A stretch of 64,000 bases of DNA, from positions 47,173 through 111,172 of the forward strand of contig NZ_SCQN01000020.1 in NCBI RefSeq assembly GCF_004321985.1, written 5' to 3'. This DNA comes from Castellaniella sp. Its GTDB lineage: Bacteria; Pseudomonadota; Gammaproteobacteria; Burkholderiales; Burkholderiaceae_B. The position numbers were made by a program, and so were the translations under genes. Below the pieces are notes generated by a model that saw nothing but the letters and a program-made list of their open reading frames with translations, searched no databases and was not told the origin of the DNA. Of this stretch, positions 61,953 to 64,000 are shown piece by piece. The stretch's first letter is position 1; every line of letters begins with the position of its first letter.

Positions 61953-63293
61953 TCAGTACACACCCTGTGCCAGCATGGCGTCGGCGACCTTCACGAAGCC
62001 CGCGATGTTGGCGCCATTCAGATAGTTGATCTTGCGACCTTGCGAGCCGTGGCTCACGCAGTTTTCGTGGATACTGCGCATGATGCCATGCAGCTTGTCG
62101 TCCACTTGGTCGCGCGTCCACATGATGCGCTGCGAGTCCTGGGCCATTTCCAGCCCCGAGACCGCCACGCCGCCGGCGTTGCTGGCCTTGCCTGGCGCGT
62201 ACAGCACGCCGGCGTCGATGAAGGCGCTTGCCGCCTCGATGGTGGAGGGCATGTTGGCGCCTTCGGCCACACAACGCACGCCATTGGCGATCAGTGCCTT
62301 TGCGTCGCCGATTTCCAGTTCGTTTTGCGTGGCGCAGGGCAGGGCGACATCCACCGGAACGTGCCAGGGGCGCTTGCCGTCCTCGTAGGTCAGGTTCAGT
62401 TGCTTGGCGTAGTCTTGGACCGTGCCGCGTTGCTGGTTCTTGATGAACATCAGGACGGCAAGCTTTTCGGCCGTGAAACCTTCAGGGTCCACGACGCAGC
62501 CATGCGAATCGGACACCGTGATGACCTTGGCGCCCAGCTGGATGCATTTCTCGATGGTGTATTGCGCCACGTTGCCGGAGCCCGACACGGACACGGTGTA
62601 GCCGTCCAGTGACTGATTGGCCTGCTTGAGCATTTCTTCCGCGAAATATACCAGCCCGTATCCGGTGGCTTCGGGGCGGATCAGGCTGCCGCCGAAGGAG
62701 ATGCCTTTGCCGGTGAACACGCAGCCGCTCTGGTTCGAGAGCTTTTTCAACATGCCGGCCATGAACCCGACTTCGCGCCCACCCACGCCGATGTCGCCCG
62801 CGGGGACGTCGGTATCCGGACCCAGGTGACGATGCAGTTCCAGGATCAGCGCCTGGCAGAAACGCATGATCTCGGCGTCCGACTTGCCCTTGGGGTCGAA
62901 GTCCGACCCGCCCTTGGCGCCGCCGATAGGCAGGGTCGTCAAGGCGTTCTTGAAGGTCTGTTCGAAACCCAGGAACTTCAGGATCGACAGGTTCACCGAG
63001 GGGTGAAAGCGCATGCCGCCTTTGTACGGACCGATCGCCGAGTTGTACTGCACGCGAAAGCCGCGGTTGACGCGGATCTGGCCAGCGTCATCGAGCCATG
63101 CGATGCGGAACTGGATGGCGCGTTCTGGCTCTACCAGGCGTTCGAGCAACGCCTGGCTCGCGTAGCGCGGATTTTTCTGGATGAACGGCCACAGGCTGTG
63201 CATGACTTCGTTGACGGCCTGCATGAACTCGGGCTGATGCGGGTCCCGTGCCTTGACTTGGGACAGGAATTGATCGACAGAAGATAGACTCAT
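61953..63293 (-). CDS. gdhA: NADP-specific glutamate dehydrogenase
   Basis: A 446-residue hexameric dehydrogenase that makes glutamate from 2-oxoglutarate and ammonia using NADPH. The catalytic lysine region reads PIGGAKGGSDFDPKGKSD, with GGMRFHPSVNLSILKFLGFE before it and the dinucleotide motif SGSGNVAQYTIEKC. The length and FTGKGISFGG block are typical of the small NADP enzyme. It is convergent with rmuC and 13 bp from the end of rho. Confidence 0.96.
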   Translation of the reverse strand: MSLSSVDQFLSQVKARDPHQPEFMQAVNEVMHSLWPFIQKNPRYASQALLERLVEPERAIQFRIAWLDDAGQIRVNRGFRVQYNSAIGPYKGGMRFHPSVNLSILKFLGFEQTFKNALTTLPIGGAKGGSDFDPKGKSDAEIMRFCQALILELHRHLGPDTDVPAGDIGVGGREVGFMAGMLKKLSNQSGCVFTGKGISFGGSLIRPEATGYGLVYFAEEMLKQANQSLDGYTVSVSGSGNVAQYTIEKCIQLGAKVITVSDSHGCVVDPEGFTAEKLAVLMFIKNQQRGTVQDYAKQLNLTYEDGKRPWHVPVDVALPCATQNELEIGDAKALIANGVRCVAEGANMPSTIEAASAFIDAGVLYAPGKASNAGGVAVSGLEMAQDSQRIMWTRDQVDDKLHGIMRSIHENCVSHGSQGRKINYLNGANIAGFVKVADAMLAQGVY

Positions 63294-63306
63294 CAGAAGT
63301 GCTCGC

Positions 63307-64000
63307 TTATTTTCTCATCATGTCAAAAAACTCGGCGTTGTTTTTGGTGGCCCGGATTTTGTCCAGGATGAATTCCATGGCCTCGACCTCATCCATGTCG
63401 TGGATGAATTTACGCAGCACCCAGATCTTTTGTAAAAGCTCGGGCTTGATCAGGAGTTCCTCGCGACGCGTGCCGGACTTATTCAGGTTGATGGCCGGGT
63501 AAATGCGCTTCTCGGCCAGTCGCCGTTCCAAGTGCACTTCCGAATTGCCAGTACCCTTGAATTCCTCATAAATGACTTCGTCCATACGGCTGCCGGTTTC
63601 GATCAGGGCCGTGCCGATGATGGTCAGCGAGCCACCCTCTTCGAGGTTGCGTGCCGCGCCGAAAAACCGCTTCGGGCGCTGCAGCGCGTTGGCGTCCACA
63701 CCACCGGTCAGGACTTTCCCGGAGGCCGGCACGACCGTGTTGTAGGCGCGCGCCAGTCGGGTGATCGAATCCAGCAAAATGACAACGTCCTTTTTTAACT
63801 CAACCAGACGCTTGGCCTTCTCGATAACCATTTCTGCGACTTGCACATGGCGCGTGGCCGGCTCGTCGAAGGTCGAAGCGACGACCTCTCCGCGGACCGT
63901 TCGTTGCATTTCCGTCACTTCTTCCGGCCGCTCGTCCACCAGCAGCACGATCATCACGGCGTCCGGGTAGTTGTCGGTGATGGCATGGGCGATGTGCTGC
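63307..64000 (-). CDS. rho: Transcription termination factor Rho (5' part outside window)
   Basis: The C-terminal half of Rho. Visible are [20 protein letters not shown], the ATPase Walker B ILLDSITR, the Q-loop ([20 protein letters not shown]) used in RNA translocation and the conserved tail [10 protein letters not shown]. The frame is open to the right edge, where the N-terminal RNA-binding domain and Walker A must lie. Rho unwinds RNA from polymerase at unstructured C-rich sites. It is convergent with no neighbour in the window. Confidence 0.96.
   Translation of the reverse strand, partial: QHIAHAITDNYPDAVMIVLLVDERPEEVTEMQRTVRGEVVASTFDEPATRHVQVAEMVIEKAKRLVELKKDVVILLDSITRLARAYNTVVPASGKVLTGGVDANALQRPKRFFGAARNLEEGGSLTIIGTALIETGSRMDEVIYEEFKGTGNSEVHLERRLAEKRIYPAINLNKSGTRREELLIKPELLQKIWVLRKFIHDMDEVEAMEFILDKIRATKNNAEFFDMMRK

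Overview
This is a high-GC chromosomal window, almost certainly from a betaproteobacterium of the Burkholderiales, most like the Alcaligenaceae (Bordetella / Castellaniella / Pusillimonas type). The evidence is the ordinary housekeeping block on the right (clpB, queH, glnE, a yhdP/AsmA-like gene, rmuC, gdhA, rho) and the abundance of Liv-type ABC and tripartite tricarboxylate (Tct) uptake systems. Genus is inferred. I saw no rRNA, tRNA, CRISPR array or intact transposase.

Left edge (1-7.9 kb), accessory: a type I restriction-modification operon hsdR (cut by the window edge)-hsdS-hsdM with ATGA overlaps, a C-terminal remnant of a secreted protein abutting hsdM, about 400 bp of hairpin-rich DNA without a convincing gene, a T4 endonuclease V-like pyrimidine-dimer glycosylase, two 30-bp direct repeats resembling IS3-family ends, and a membrane diguanylate cyclase whose stop codon lies in one repeat.

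Transport and envelope (8-30.5 kb): an MFS carrier coupled to a tiny ORF; a DUF2231 membrane protein; a methyltransferase; a complete Liv-type ABC importer (livK-H-M-G-F, minus strand) with a divergent GntR/FadR regulator and palindromes likely to be its operators; a less GC-rich cell-wall block (50-aa lipoprotein, YcbB-type L,D-transpeptidase, YcbK-type M15 peptidase); an FtsH protease; an FAD oxidoreductase-tctC-tctB-tctA operon; and a second complete Liv importer divergent from it. No catabolic pathway genes accompany these importers, so their substrates cannot be named.

30.5-46 kb: a tight operon of an anchored NEW3-repeat exoprotein with an ABC-2 ATPase and permease (function unknown); tonB-exbB-exbD behind a possible Fur site; a two-component system whose kinase has almost no periplasmic domain and which runs into kup (K+ uptake); a secreted protein with two CX10C repeats; and a six-gene Mrp-type Na+/H+ antiporter operon with fused A/B subunits. 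Kup plus Mrp make this a cation and pH homeostasis neighbourhood.

46-64 kb: a 12-TM NnrS-like protein with two DUF2249 proteins and a VOC protein (probably nitrogen-oxide/redox linked), a small cysteine protein, a class II glutamine amidotransferase, clpB behind a sigma-32-like promoter, queH, glnE, the yhdP-like gene, rmuC, gdhA and the 3' part of rho. Strong inverted repeats between convergent genes (ftsH/tctA, clpB/queH, rmuC/gdhA) look like bidirectional terminators.
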